DNA of 64,000 nt. It comes from CBDEVH01 sp965243565 (GTDB lineage: Bacteria > Pseudomonadota > Gammaproteobacteria > Tethybacterales > Persebacteraceae). The position numbers and the translations under genes are program-made. The stretch spans positions 1,302,001 through 1,366,000 of the forward strand of contig OZ251571.1 of the NCBI GenBank assembly GCA_965243565.1, written 5' to 3'. This document shows positions 35,088 through 44,347 of this stretch, piece after piece; within the stretch, counting starts at the first letter, position 1; every line of letters begins with the position of its first letter. The notes beneath the pieces were generated by a model, which saw nothing but the letters and a program-made list of their open reading frames with translations, made no database searches and was not told the origin of the DNA.

Positions 35088-37127
35088 TTATTCAATGGCA
35101 TCAAAATCATTGTCATATTGCTTGCCGACACTCGCTAAACCAGAAAAGACTATGCCTACTTTAAATTCGGAATTACGTTTGTCTGCTGATATAACTCGAT
35201 TTACGAAACCCAAATGTAACTCCCAACACCCACAATCGTCTTCAATATTAAATGATAGCCTGCTTTGCGTTGCCTGATTGTTGGTTAATGAGTAGTCAAT
35301 ATCATAACTGCCCTCTACTCGACTAAATAAAGGCGTAGAAAAACCAGCAACAATGGTTTCGGATGTGTCGGTTAAATAGCCAAATTTAAATTTCTTTTTG
35401 GTTGAACGCCAGTTTAAGTCAATATAAAACCGCTCGGTTGTGCCTGTTTGTGTGTTAAATTCAGCATCACTTTTTATCCGCCATTTATCACCTTCGTTAA
35501 AGTATGATTCCATCAATAAATTACCAGCACCTGATTTTTGTTGCTGCTGCCAAGGCAATGAAACACGCGGCTTAGAAAAATAATAACGCTGCCCCACCCC
35601 TAAAAAAAAGTATTCATGTCCAACGTTGTATAAACGATGTTCAAAGCCATAAGTAAGCGCACTGATGTCACCATAACGGTCGCCCCCTATAAATCGATTC
35701 CATTCATATATATTAGACAGCGAAGATGCCAAACCTCGAGTGGTATAGGGAATAATTTCATTTTGCTTACGGTATGGTGCGTACATTAATGCCGTACGCC
35801 ATAAAATATGGCTGTCGCTTTTTTCATTCCAAGTAAAATTTTGATGATACTCTGTTTCTAATTGTACATGTGGCACCAAAACAAATTGGTTTTTTTGTTT
35901 ATCAATAATATGATAACCGCCGTTAATACCCAATGAAGAATGAATATTAAAGTTCTTGATTTGATAATCGCTATTTAATTCATTATTAAATAATAAACGA
36001 TCGGTATCGGGAGTTGCCGAATAGGGGTTTTTGAAGCGCGTATAGCGAAAATGATGACGCAAATCGTCTTTGTTATAGTGATAGGTTATTTGCGGAAGCA
36101 TTTGCGATGGAGGGATTAAGTCACTATCAAGCGTTTTATAGGTTTTAACGTCCATCCTCACCCGCCATGTATCACGGTTATAAGATATGCCTATAACACG
36201 TGGTAAATTACGTTGAGAAGTTTCTTCCGCTGTCTCACCAAAATTTTTATAATAATCGTCGTCTGATATATTACTCCCATTAATCCACCACCGCCATGGA
36301 GACGTTTTATAAGCGGCATTGGCATTAGATTCCAGTTTTATCAATTGCCGCCCCCGAGAGTCGTCAAGCACATGGTTTATTTCTATCTCGCCACTCATTT
36401 CATCGGTTAAAAACCGCAGTTGATTGCCTAGTTCAAATCCATATTCGGTATCAAAGTTGGGAGTCATCGTCATATCAATGTTATCGGCTATACGAAAATA
36501 ATATGGGGTTTTGCCCCCAATGCCAGATGATTTAATCGAAATATCAGGGCTTAAAAATCCTGTTTTGGCTTCTTCCCCGTAGTAAAACCGCCAGTAAGGA
36601 AGATAAGCAATGGGAATGTCACCCAAAAAAAACACGGCATTACTAACTTCGGTTTCTTTTTCTAATCTATCAATTTTTGTAATGTCCTGAAACAGCTTCC
36701 AATCCTCGCTCTCTACAGGACAACTGGTAATGTAAACGGAAGAAATAAAAAAATCTTGAGGGGTTAGGTGAATTTGTTCGCCATAGATTCGCAAATTGGT
36801 ATCGTTAATCGTGCCATCAAAGGAATGAATGGCGGCTTCGTTTGTTTGAACATTATAATCAACCGCTTGTCCAGTAAATTCGCCTTCTTTCATGCTGATT
36901 TGAACGTCGTCTGCAAATGACAATGCACCATTGACAGTGTTATAGTCTGCTGATTGTGAGCAAATTAAATAATTATTTTGGCGGAATTTAACATTGCCTT
37001 TGGCATATAGTGTGTTGTTTTTTTCAAACAGAGTGTCGCTTTCAAAATATACCTGCTCACGACCATGAGCAGGTGATGTACCAATTAAAATGATAGTAAC
37101 CAACCATAACAGGGACTTTGTTCTCAT
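35088..37127 (-). CDS. lptD: LPS-assembly outer-membrane protein LptD
   Basis: The 679-aa protein inserts lipopolysaccharide into the outer leaflet with LptE. The ATG at 37127 gives a signal peptide (SLLWLVTIILIGTSPAHG). An N-terminal OstA-type domain follows (TLYAKGNVKFRQNN, GALSFADDVQIS, and LPYWRFYYGEEAKTGFLSPD). After it comes a long aromatic-alternating beta-barrel. Cysteines fit the LptD disulfide pattern: NYLICSQ early, TSCPVE, and the late pair CGCWELHLGF. It is shorter than E. coli LptD (784). It is divergent from amgK, as in Pseudomonas. Confidence 0.93.
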   Translation of the reverse strand: MRTKSLLWLVTIILIGTSPAHGREQVYFESDTLFEKNNTLYAKGNVKFRQNNYLICSQSADYNTVNGALSFADDVQISMKEGEFTGQAVDYNVQTNEAAIHSFDGTINDTNLRIYGEQIHLTPQDFFISSVYITSCPVESEDWKLFQDITKIDRLEKETEVSNAVFFLGDIPIAYLPYWRFYYGEEAKTGFLSPDISIKSSGIGGKTPYYFRIADNIDMTMTPNFDTEYGFELGNQLRFLTDEMSGEIEINHVLDDSRGRQLIKLESNANAAYKTSPWRWWINGSNISDDDYYKNFGETAEETSQRNLPRVIGISYNRDTWRVRMDVKTYKTLDSDLIPPSQMLPQITYHYNKDDLRHHFRYTRFKNPYSATPDTDRLLFNNELNSDYQIKNFNIHSSLGINGGYHIIDKQKNQFVLVPHVQLETEYHQNFTWNEKSDSHILWRTALMYAPYRKQNEIIPYTTRGLASSLSNIYEWNRFIGGDRYGDISALTYGFEHRLYNVGHEYFFLGVGQRYYFSKPRVSLPWQQQQKSGAGNLLMESYFNEGDKWRIKSDAEFNTQTGTTERFYIDLNWRSTKKKFKFGYLTDTSETIVAGFSTPLFSRVEGSYDIDYSLTNNQATQSRLSFNIEDDCGCWELHLGFVNRVISADKRNSEFKVGIVFSGLASVGKQYDNDFDAIE

Positions 37128-37182
37128 GTTAAAATACATTTTGTTAATACTTTTCATTGATACTCTTATTAAAACAATAATA

Positions 37183-38181
37183 ATGTCCATTTTACCACTT
37201 TCAACCACAACTCTAATTCAGTGGGTCGCTGATTTTTTAAAGATTGAAGCACAATCACTTATTCTTACGCTACTGGTTGGTGATGCAAGCCCTCGTCAAT
37301 ACTATCGAGTAAAAGCCATGCACCAATCGTATATTTTAATGGTCGATGACAATGCCGAACAATGTCTTCGTTTTTTAACCATTGCACATGGTTTATACCA
37401 AAACGGAGTACATGTTCCCATTATCCATAACAGCGACAATGCACCGAGCTTGGTTCTACTCGAAGATTTTGGCAATACTACATTGTATTCAATATTGCCT
37501 AATTTAAATGATGACGTCATAGAACAATACTATTTTCAAGCATTTGATGCCCTTATTTCCTTACAAAAAAGCACTTTACAACTGCCCGATTATAATCATG
37601 AATTGCTGTCTGCTGAAACTGATTTATATGATGTATGGTACTGCCAACAGTTTTTAAAAAAACCGCTGACAACACAGCATCAGCAAGATTTTATACAATG
37701 CAAAACCATGCTGCATAATGCAATGGCTGATTCAACACAAATACCCGTGCATCGTGATTATCATTCACGTAATTTAATGTGTGTTAACAACACTATTGGC
37801 GTGATTGATTTTCAAGATGCCGTCATTGGCTGTTGTGCCTATGATATGGTGTCCCTGCTACGTGATGCTTATGTTGAACGCTCGCTTACAACTCAAAAAA
37901 AATGGCTACAAGATTATTGGATTCGCGCACGGGCACAGTCTATTGCACTGCCCAATGATTTTGATGATTTTTATAATTTGTATAATATAACCGCTATTCA
38001 ACGCGGATTAAAAGTATTGGGTATTTTTGCAAGATTGGCAATAAGAGACGGTAAAAAACATTATTTGAACGATATGCCATTGGTGTATCGTCATCTCATC
38101 GAAGCCACACAAGCACTCAATAACAGCACGATACCACTACAATTTTTACAACACTACGCACCACCATCATGCAAGCAATGA
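37183..38181 (+). CDS. amgK: Anomeric MurNAc/GlcNAc kinase AmgK
   Basis: The 332-aa phosphotransferase of the APH fold phosphorylates MurNAc at C1 in the wall-recycling bypass. Marks include GDASPRQYYRV at the N-terminus, LVLLEDFGNTTL, the catalytic VHRDYHSRNLM and the metal-binding IDFQDAVIG. The ATG at 37183 is preferred; an upstream in-frame start would overlap lptD. murU follows with a 13-nt overlap, and divergence from lptD matches the Pseudomonas lptD/amgK/murU locus. Confidence 0.9.
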   Translation: MSILPLSTTTLIQWVADFLKIEAQSLILTLLVGDASPRQYYRVKAMHQSYILMVDDNAEQCLRFLTIAHGLYQNGVHVPIIHNSDNAPSLVLLEDFGNTTLYSILPNLNDDVIEQYYFQAFDALISLQKSTLQLPDYNHELLSAETDLYDVWYCQQFLKKPLTTQHQQDFIQCKTMLHNAMADSTQIPVHRDYHSRNLMCVNNTIGVIDFQDAVIGCCAYDMVSLLRDAYVERSLTTQKKWLQDYWIRARAQSIALPNDFDDFYNLYNITAIQRGLKVLGIFARLAIRDGKKHYLNDMPLVYRHLIEATQALNNSTIPLQFLQHYAPPSCKQ

Positions 38182-38843
38182 TTCTCGCCGCAGGACGCGG
38201 AAGTCGACTGCGCCCTCTCACCGACACCATTCCCAAACCACTCGTTACGTTGGCCAATGACCCTATTATCGTCCACCATATTCGGCGAATCGCGGCGGCT
38301 GGATTTTCATCAATCGTCATTAACCTTTGGCATTTGGGAGAGCAAATTGAATCGGCTTTGGGTGATGGCTCGCAATTTGGCATTCCTATTTTCTACTCAA
38401 AAGAACCACACCTACTGGGTACTGCCGGCGGTATTAGTCAAGCAATCCATTTAGGCTTACTTAAGCAGCCGTTTTTAACAATCAATAGCGATATATACTG
38501 CAATGTAAATTTACAAACACTAAAAAAAATAAACCCCGCTGCCGCACATCTCATCCTAACAGCAAACCCAGAACACAATCCCAATGGTGATTTTTCATTG
38601 GATGAACATCGCCTGCAGCACCGCACAAAAGTTTGTTATACCTATACAGGCATTGCCGTTTTTAACCCGCTGTTTTTTTCATCAATACCGCCCACTACAA
38701 CCGCCGAACTAAAACCTTTATTAGACAAAGCCATTGATAAAAATAAAATAACCGCCACCGTACATGACGGTTTTTGGCACGATTTAGGAACATTGGAACG
38801 ATTAAAAAAAGTCGAAGCGCAAATAGCCAATTATGCACTATAA
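38169..38843 (+). CDS. murU: MurNAc-1-phosphate uridylyltransferase MurU
   Basis: The 224-aa nucleotidyltransferase converts MurNAc-1-P and UTP to UDP-MurNAc. It starts with MILAAGRGSRLRPLTDTIPK, the sugar-nucleotide signature, and has LGTAGGI and NSDIYCN, where the metal-binding Asp lies. Together with AmgK it bypasses fosfomycin-sensitive MurA, as known for Pseudomonas. AmpG in this window would supply the substrate. Confidence 0.9.
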   Translation: MQAMILAAGRGSRLRPLTDTIPKPLVTLANDPIIVHHIRRIAAAGFSSIVINLWHLGEQIESALGDGSQFGIPIFYSKEPHLLGTAGGISQAIHLGLLKQPFLTINSDIYCNVNLQTLKKINPAAAHLILTANPEHNPNGDFSLDEHRLQHRTKVCYTYTGIAVFNPLFFSSIPPTTTAELKPLLDKAIDKNKITATVHDGFWHDLGTLERLKKVEAQIANYAL

Positions 38844-38901
38844 GATAAAAAATTGAATTATAATTAAGCTTTTACAGAGTTTACAAGAGGATTTTTTATT
38901 T

Positions 38902-39549
38902 ATGATTATTTTATTAATGGGACCACCTGGGGTCGGCAAAGGAACACAGGCAAAACAAATCTGCAATCATTTTAATATAGCTCATTTATCTACAGGCGAT
39001 ATGCTAAGACAACACGTTGCCGAAAAAACAGAATTAGGCATTGCCGCAGAAAGTAAAATGAATGCAGGTAACTTAGTACCAGATGAGCTTATTATTGCTA
39101 TGATGTTAGATCGTTTTAAACAAGATGATTGCAACGATGGGTTATTACTCGATGGTTTCCCTCGCACCAAAGACCAAGCCATTGCCCTAAAAAACACAGG
39201 CATCCATATTGATTATGTGGTCGATCTTGATAGCGATGATGCTACCATTGTTGCAAGGCTATCTGGCAGATTACTACACCCCACCTCTGGGCGTGTTTAT
39301 CATGCCATATCAATGCCACCAAAAGTGGCAGGGCATGATGATATTACAGGTGAGCCTTTAATTCAACGCAAAGACGATCAAGAAGCAACTGTTTATAGCC
39401 GCCTTAAAGTTTATCGTGAGCAAACCGAACCGCTAAAAGATTTTTACCAACAAGAAGCAAATGCCGATTTGTTGCGCTATATACCGCTACAGGGTGATGG
39501 TGATATAAATGGTATTTTTAACACCATTATTAAAAATATAACGGATTAA
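38902..39549 (+). CDS. adk: Adenylate kinase
   Basis: The 215-aa long-form enzyme interconverts ATP, ADP and AMP. It has the P-loop GPPGVGKGTQAK, the AMP site HLSTGDMLR and DGFPRTKDQA, and a LID domain (SGRVYHAISMPPKVAGHDD) without zinc cysteines. A good ribosome site AGAGGA lies 11 bases upstream of the ATG at 38902. The TATAAT in the 58-bp gap could be a -10 box. Confidence 0.97.
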   Translation: MIILLMGPPGVGKGTQAKQICNHFNIAHLSTGDMLRQHVAEKTELGIAAESKMNAGNLVPDELIIAMMLDRFKQDDCNDGLLLDGFPRTKDQAIALKNTGIHIDYVVDLDSDDATIVARLSGRLLHPTSGRVYHAISMPPKVAGHDDITGEPLIQRKDDQEATVYSRLKVYREQTEPLKDFYQQEANADLLRYIPLQGDGDINGIFNTIIKNITD

Positions 39550-39558
39550 TACAACCCG

Positions 39559-40821
39559 ATGCCAACCACGCCAGCCAAAAACATCTGCTATGCTCAGTCG
39601 GGTGGAGTTACCGCTGTTATCAATGCCACTGCTGCAGGCGTTATACTGGCTGGACGCAAAAACCAGCAGATTGATAAAATTTATGCGGGTGAAAACGGTA
39701 TTCTAGGTATTTTGCAAGAAGAATTAATCGAAACATGGCATGATTCCGATGAATCTATAAAGCAATTATTACACACACCCGGTGGTGCCTTTGGCTCTTG
39801 TCGTATCAAATTGCCCAACCCCCAAGACAATATCAAACCATATCGTCGTCTTTACACTGTTTTTAATGCCTATAACATCGACTGCTTGCTTTATAACGGT
39901 GGCAACGATTCGGCTGATACCTCTTTAAAAATTTCAGCAGCCATGCGTACATTGGGCGCCAATACCCAATGTATTGGACTGCCTAAAACCATTGATAACG
40001 ACTTACCCGAAACTGATTGTTGTCCGGGCTATGGTTCGGTTGCAAAATATATTGCTGTTAGCGTTTCAGAAACAGCACTAGACATCCAGTCAATGTGTCG
40101 AACATCAACCAAAGTATTTGTGATGGAAGTCATGGGGCGACACGCGGGTTGGATAGCCGCAGCCGCAGGCTTGGTTACCCATAACCCCGGTGCCATCATT
40201 ATTTTGTTTCCCGAAGTACCTTTTGATGAAAAATTATTTCTCAAAGCAGTCAAAGACCGCGTTAAAAAATATGGTTATGTAGTCGTCGTCGTATCGGAAG
40301 GATTAAAAGATCAAAGCGGCAACATCATGACAGCGAGTTCACAAAAAGATCAATTCTCACATCAGCAATTAGGTGGAGTGGCACTATCGATTACCAACAT
40401 TATTAAAAACAATCTAGCACTCAAATGTCACTGGGCAATTTGTGATTATTTACAACGCTCTGCCCGTCATATCGCATCGCTCTGCGACTTAAAACAAGCA
40501 CGTGCCATTGGCGAAGCCGCTGTTAAAATAGCAATCCAAAATAAAAATGGCGTTATGCCCATCATTAAACGATTGAGTAATAAACCTTACCGATGGGAAA
40601 TTGACGAAGCACCACTCAACAAAATAGCCAATTTTGAAAAAACATTAACGGCTGATTTTTTAAGCAAAGATAAATTCTTTATCTCTAAAAAAGCGTATAA
40701 CTATTTGCAACCATTAATTGAAGGAGAGGCAAAAGTGCCTTATTGCAATGGCTTACCCGTACATGCTTCACTAAAAAATAAACATGCTAAAAAACGTTTA
40801 GCCAACTACAAACATAAATAA
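39559..40821 (+). CDS. pfp: Pyrophosphate-dependent 6-phosphofructokinase
   Basis: The 420-aa enzyme phosphorylates fructose-6-phosphate. GGVTAVINATAAGVI marks the phosphate-binding N-terminus, GGNDSADTSLK replaces the ATP-type GGDGS, and LPKTIDNDLP has the lysine that distinguishes PPi-using members from PGTIDND. MEVMGRHAGWIAA is the sugar site. PPi-type enzymes are reversible and typical of methanotrophs and chemoautotrophs, among others. It lies 9 nt after adk and is followed by a shared terminator. Confidence 0.88.
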   Translation: MPTTPAKNICYAQSGGVTAVINATAAGVILAGRKNQQIDKIYAGENGILGILQEELIETWHDSDESIKQLLHTPGGAFGSCRIKLPNPQDNIKPYRRLYTVFNAYNIDCLLYNGGNDSADTSLKISAAMRTLGANTQCIGLPKTIDNDLPETDCCPGYGSVAKYIAVSVSETALDIQSMCRTSTKVFVMEVMGRHAGWIAAAAGLVTHNPGAIIILFPEVPFDEKLFLKAVKDRVKKYGYVVVVVSEGLKDQSGNIMTASSQKDQFSHQQLGGVALSITNIIKNNLALKCHWAICDYLQRSARHIASLCDLKQARAIGEAAVKIAIQNKNGVMPIIKRLSNKPYRWEIDEAPLNKIANFEKTLTADFLSKDKFFISKKAYNYLQPLIEGEAKVPYCNGLPVHASLKNKHAKKRLANYKHK

Positions 40822-40936
40822 TCCGCTAGACTGCGACGGCTATCGCCCCTCTATATTGCTTTTTAAAAAAGCACAATCAAAACAAAAACGACCGCTTGGC
40901 TGCGTTCTATGTCACGCATACACAAAGTGAATATAA

Positions 40937-40974
40937 AATACCCCGCTTTACAATAAATGTCAAAGCGGGGTATT
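40937..40974. terminator. Bidirectional-type hairpin between pfp and rplQ
   Basis: Perfect 13-base arms (40937-40949 and 40962-40974) with a CCCCGC core and A/T flanks enclose a 12-base loop. The stem flanks supply A/T runs on both strands. The position between the converging pfp and rplQ genes supports termination of both, including the ribosomal superoperon. Confidence 0.8.
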
Positions 40975-40993
40975 AATTTAAAGAAAACAAATG

Positions 40994-41557
40994 TTACTGT
41001 TTTTGTTCTGCAGATTGTTCGGTAGATTGTTCAGAATTTTCAGCGGTATCTGAAGCATCGATTTGTATATCTGCTGACGTTGCAGTTACAACGGTTTCTT
41101 TGTTGACTGGCTCAACAACAGGTAATACTGCTTTGGGATTTGCTTTGTCTACTTTAGACTTTTTATCCAATTTTTTGGGTTCAGCCTTGGCTTCTTCGAT
41201 TCTATCAACAAACTCAATTAATGCCATCATCGCGTTATCACCTGGGCGAAACCCACATTTTAGAACACGAAGGTAACCACCGGGGCGATCAGCAACACGC
41301 ACACCAATGTCATCAAATAATTTTGTAACACTGCTTCTATCATGTAAACGTGAAAATACTAACCGACGATTAGCAACTGATGCTGTCTTGCTAATTGTTA
41401 CTAATGGTTCTAAAAATCGACGTAATTCTTTGGCACGAACAGCAGTTGTTTTAATTCTTTCATGAAGAATTAATGAATTGCTCATGTTGCGAAACATAGC
41501 ACGGCGATGTGCGCTATCAGTTATGTTTAATTTTCTTAATCCAGATCTATGATTCAT
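40994..41557 (-). CDS. rplQ: 50S ribosomal protein L17 with C-terminal extension
   Basis: The 187-aa protein has a normal L17 core (MNHRSGLRKLNITDSAHRR to about residue 125, ending DNAMMALIEFVDR). About 60 extra residues follow: first Lys-rich (KKLDKKSKVDKANPK), then Glu/Gln/Ser-rich (TAENSEQSTEQSAEQKQ). E. coli L17 is 127 aa. The tail looks disordered. It is the last gene of the superoperon, overlapping rpoA by 4 nt. Confidence 0.97.
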   Translation of the reverse strand: MNHRSGLRKLNITDSAHRRAMFRNMSNSLILHERIKTTAVRAKELRRFLEPLVTISKTASVANRRLVFSRLHDRSSVTKLFDDIGVRVADRPGGYLRVLKCGFRPGDNAMMALIEFVDRIEEAKAEPKKLDKKSKVDKANPKAVLPVVEPVNKETVVTATSADIQIDASDTAENSEQSTEQSAEQKQ

Positions 41558-42558
41558 AAATTACCATGCTTTTGAGTCGTGGTTGGAGGGGTCCAGTTGA
41601 TTAATTTCATACCTAATTTTAATTCGGAACGTGCGAGTGATTCTTTTATCTCAACCAATGATTTTTTACCCAAGTGAGGTGTTTTCATTAGGTCTTTTTC
41701 GGTTCTTTGTACTAGTTCTGCTACATACCGTATGTTTTCTTGACGCAAACAGTTTTGTGAACGGACGGTTAATCCCAATGAAGAAACTTCATCTGATAAG
41801 ATACCTTGGTTAATCATGGTTTGTACAGTGTCTTCAGTACTTTCGGTTTCTGCTTCAACGAGTATTTCGCCGGCTTTGGCAAATATGGTTAAATGCTCAA
41901 CAAGGCGATTTGATGAACGTTGAACGATTTCTTCGCAAGAATAAATACCGTTACTTTCGATTTCTAAAATTAAGCAGTCTAGGTCAGTACGGTTTTCAAC
42001 GCGAGCACTTTCAACTTGAAAAGAGACTTTACGGACAGGACTATAAATAGCGTCTAGTGCAATAGAACCAAATGGCTTGCCATTGGGATATTCACGGTTG
42101 ATTGCGGATTCGTAACCGATGCCACGACGGACTGTCATTTTCATGTCGATGCTACCAAACTCGGTTAATGTGGCCAATACGTGATCGGTATTGATAATAA
42201 CTGTATTATGTGGGATTTTTATATCTCCTGCCAAAATAGGACCAGCACCCGACTTTTTAACATGAACTTCACAACTGCTTTCATCCTGAATTTGAAAAAC
42301 AATATTTTTAATGTTCATTAAAAGACGCATAACGTCTTCACGCATGCCTTCTACACGGTCATATTCGTGCGACACACCTTCTATTGTCACATCGGTTACT
42401 GCATAACCAGGAAGTGATGACAACATGACACGTCTTAGTGCATTGCCCAATGTATGACCATAACCTCGTTCCATTGGCTCGATTCTTAACCGAGAGCAAA
42501 GTGGCTTAATGACTTCGATACCGCTTATTTTAGGAATTATATTTAACTTCGATAACAT
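41554..42558 (-). CDS. rpoA: RNA polymerase subunit alpha
   Basis: The 334-aa protein has the alpha-NTD dimerisation motif (GYGHTLGNALRRVMLSSLPG) and an alpha-CTD for promoter UP elements (LTVRSQNCLRQENIRYVAEL, HLGKKSLVEIKE). It is slightly longer than E. coli (329). The order rpsM-rpsK-rpsD-rpoA-rplQ is canonical. Confidence 0.98.
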   Translation of the reverse strand: MLSKLNIIPKISGIEVIKPLCSRLRIEPMERGYGHTLGNALRRVMLSSLPGYAVTDVTIEGVSHEYDRVEGMREDVMRLLMNIKNIVFQIQDESSCEVHVKKSGAGPILAGDIKIPHNTVIINTDHVLATLTEFGSIDMKMTVRRGIGYESAINREYPNGKPFGSIALDAIYSPVRKVSFQVESARVENRTDLDCLILEIESNGIYSCEEIVQRSSNRLVEHLTIFAKAGEILVEAETESTEDTVQTMINQGILSDEVSSLGLTVRSQNCLRQENIRYVAELVQRTEKDLMKTPHLGKKSLVEIKESLARSELKLGMKLINWTPPTTTQKHGNL

Positions 42559-42596
42559 TCTATATTCTCCAACCTATTTTATTAATCTTGTTTATA

Positions 42597-43220
42597 TTAC
42601 TTAGAATAGTACTCAACGATTAAATTTTCGTTGATTTCCTTTGCAAATTGCTCACGCAACGGCAGCTGAACAAAGACACCTCGCATATTTTCGTAGTCAG
42701 TTTCAACCCACTCAGGTAAAATTTGTGTTTGTCCCCAAACAGTTGAATCTTTGACGATTTGTAAATTTTTGGCTTTGTCTGTAAGCACTATTTCTTGACC
42801 GGGAGATACTTGATACGATGGGATATTGACAACTGTCTCACCGACTTTAATGAGCTTATGAGAAATCATTTGTCGGGCTTGTGCACGTGTAACAGAAAAA
42901 CCCATACGATACACGACGTTGTCAAGTCGAGCCTCAAGTGTTTGCAATAATGCAAGCCCCGTTGCTTTCTTAGATTTATCGGCGTTAGTGTAATAACGTC
43001 TAAACTGACGCTCTAGCACACCGTACATCCTACGTACTTTTTGTTTTTCGCGGAGATGCTCAAGATAGTCAACTTTACGACCAGCACCTGTGCGACGATT
43101 ACCGCCGGGTAGAGTTTTAAATTTACATTTTTTTTCAATGGGACGACTTGCGCTTTTGAGCATCAAATCAACTCCCTCGCGACGAGAAAGTTTACACTTT
43201 GGACCTAGATATCTTGCCAT
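42597..43220 (-). CDS. rpsD: 30S ribosomal protein S4
   Basis: The 207-aa primary 16S-binding protein starts MARYLGPKCKLSRREGVDL and carries the S4 RNA-binding fold LDNVVYRMGFSVTRAQARQM. It has no N-terminal zinc Cys cluster. S4 represses the alpha operon in E. coli; no pseudoknot leader is evident in the short gaps here. Confidence 0.98.
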   Translation of the reverse strand: MARYLGPKCKLSRREGVDLMLKSASRPIEKKCKFKTLPGGNRRTGAGRKVDYLEHLREKQKVRRMYGVLERQFRRYYTNADKSKKATGLALLQTLEARLDNVVYRMGFSVTRAQARQMISHKLIKVGETVVNIPSYQVSPGQEIVLTDKAKNLQIVKDSTVWGQTQILPEWVETDYENMRGVFVQLPLREQFAKEINENLIVEYYSK

Positions 43221-43223
43221 AAT

Positions 43224-43589
43224 TTATACTCTACGTTTTTTAGGAGGGCGACAGCCATTATGTGGTACTGGCGTTACATCGCGTATTGAGGTGACACGAA
43301 ACCCCAGAAAATTCAATGCCCGAATGGATGAATCGCGACCAGCACCCAATCCTTTAACACGTATATCAACGCTTTTCACACCGAGTTCTTGTGCACGACG
43401 TGCCGCCTTTTCGGTGGTTACCTGTGCTGCATAAGGGGTCCCTTTACGAGCACCTTTAAAGCCAGAAGAACCAGTGGTTGCCCATGCAATTACATTGCCT
43501 TTTAAATCAGAAAATGTAACAACAGTGTTGTTAAACGATACCGATACACTAACTATCGCTTCTGGTACTACTTTTTTAACTTTTGCCAT
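43224..43589 (-). CDS. rpsK: 30S ribosomal protein S11
   Basis: The 121-aa platform protein has a shortened N-terminus compared with E. coli (129). It has VSFNNTVVTFSDLKGNVIAW, SSGFKGARKGTPYAAQ and the C-terminal VTPVPHNGCRPPKKRRV. It is 3 nt upstream of rpsD. Confidence 0.98.
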   Translation of the reverse strand: MAKVKKVVPEAIVSVSVSFNNTVVTFSDLKGNVIAWATTGSSGFKGARKGTPYAAQVTTEKAARRAQELGVKSVDIRVKGLGAGRDSSIRALNFLGFRVTSIRDVTPVPHNGCRPPKKRRV

Positions 43590-43604
43590 AATTTATTAAT
43601 TCAC

Positions 43605-43964
43605 TTATTTTTTAACACGGATTCGACGTGGCCCCTTACGGGTTCGCGCATTGGTTTTTGTTCGTTGCCCTCGAACCGGTAAACCGTGACGATGGCGAAG
43701 ACCACGATAACAGCCTAAATCTACTAGACGTTTGATATTCATAGAAACTTCACGACGCAAATCACCTTCGAGTAAAAATGTTGATACGGCATCTCGAAGA
43801 CGATCCATCGCACTTCCTGTAACTGAGTCCATCCGCTTTGATGAATCAATTTCCGCCATTTCGCAAATTTTTCTTGCTCTTGTCCGCCCAATTCCATAGA
43901 TAGCAGTCAAAGCTATTTCAACATGTTTATACTCTGGGATGACTACACCTGATATTCTTATCAT
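43605..43964 (-). CDS. rpsM: 30S ribosomal protein S13
   Basis: The 119-aa head protein contacts P-site tRNA and L5. It begins MIRISGVVIPEYKHVEIALT, followed by IYGIGRTRARKIC, and ends in a basic tail with GQRTKTNARTRKG. It follows rpmJ by 41 nt. Confidence 0.98.
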   Translation of the reverse strand: MIRISGVVIPEYKHVEIALTAIYGIGRTRARKICEMAEIDSSKRMDSVTGSAMDRLRDAVSTFLLEGDLRREVSMNIKRLVDLGCYRGLRHRHGLPVRGQRTKTNARTRKGPRRIRVKK

Positions 43965-44005
43965 ATTTTCAAGACCTTAATTATAGCATATTTTTGTTTT
44001 GTAAA

Positions 44006-44119
44006 TTATCCTTGACGCTGCTTGTGTCTTTTATTTTGACATAAAATCCATACACGGCGACGGCGACGAATCACGCGACAATGTTGACATATTTTTTTTA
44101 CTGAAGCACTGACTTTCAT
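44006..44119 (-). CDS. rpmJ: 50S ribosomal protein L36
   Basis: This is a 37-aa protein from an ATG at 44119 to a TAA at 44006-44008. It starts MKVSASVKKICQHCRVIRRR. The zinc ligands are CQHC, then a Cys and a His in CQNKRH, the C-type form. An AGGAG-like site (AAGGAG) sits just upstream. It lies between infA and rpsM, a common arrangement in gammaproteobacteria. Confidence 0.95.
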   Translation of the reverse strand: MKVSASVKKICQHCRVIRRRRRVWILCQNKRHKQRQG

Positions 44120-44128
44120 GCGAACTCC

Positions 44129-44347
44129 TTATTTTTCTCTGTAGACTATTCTGCCCTTGCTTAAGTCATACTGACTTAACTCAATGCGGACTTTATCACC
44201 CTGTAATATGCGAATATGACGAAGACGCATTTTACCTGAAGCATGGGCTAATATTACATGCCCTGTTTCTAATTTAACACGAAACATGGCATTTGGAAGT
44301 GGTTCGCTCACAATACCGTATATTTCTATCTTATCTTCTTTTGCCAT
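44129..44347 (-). CDS. infA: Translation initiation factor IF-1
   Basis: The 72-aa OB-fold protein binds the ribosomal A site. It has MAKEDKIEIYGIV, PNAMFRVKLETGHVILAHASGKMR and the C-terminal DLSKGRIVYR. In E. coli infA is elsewhere; here it lies between secY and rpmJ and overlaps the secY stop by one base. Confidence 0.97.
   Translation of the reverse strand: MAKEDKIEIYGIVSEPLPNAMFRVKLETGHVILAHASGKMRLRHIRILQGDKVRIELSQYDLSKGRIVYREK

Noticed and set aside
37090..37182. N-terminal extension of amgK by 31 codons
   Set aside because: It would overlap the lptD signal peptide region and the added residues are not conserved; the ATG at 37183 is the natural start.
40857..40873. A/T palindrome GCTTTTT-AAAAAAGC after pfp
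   Set aside because: The arms leave no loop, so it cannot form a normal hairpin; the strong hairpin at 40937-40974 explains termination.
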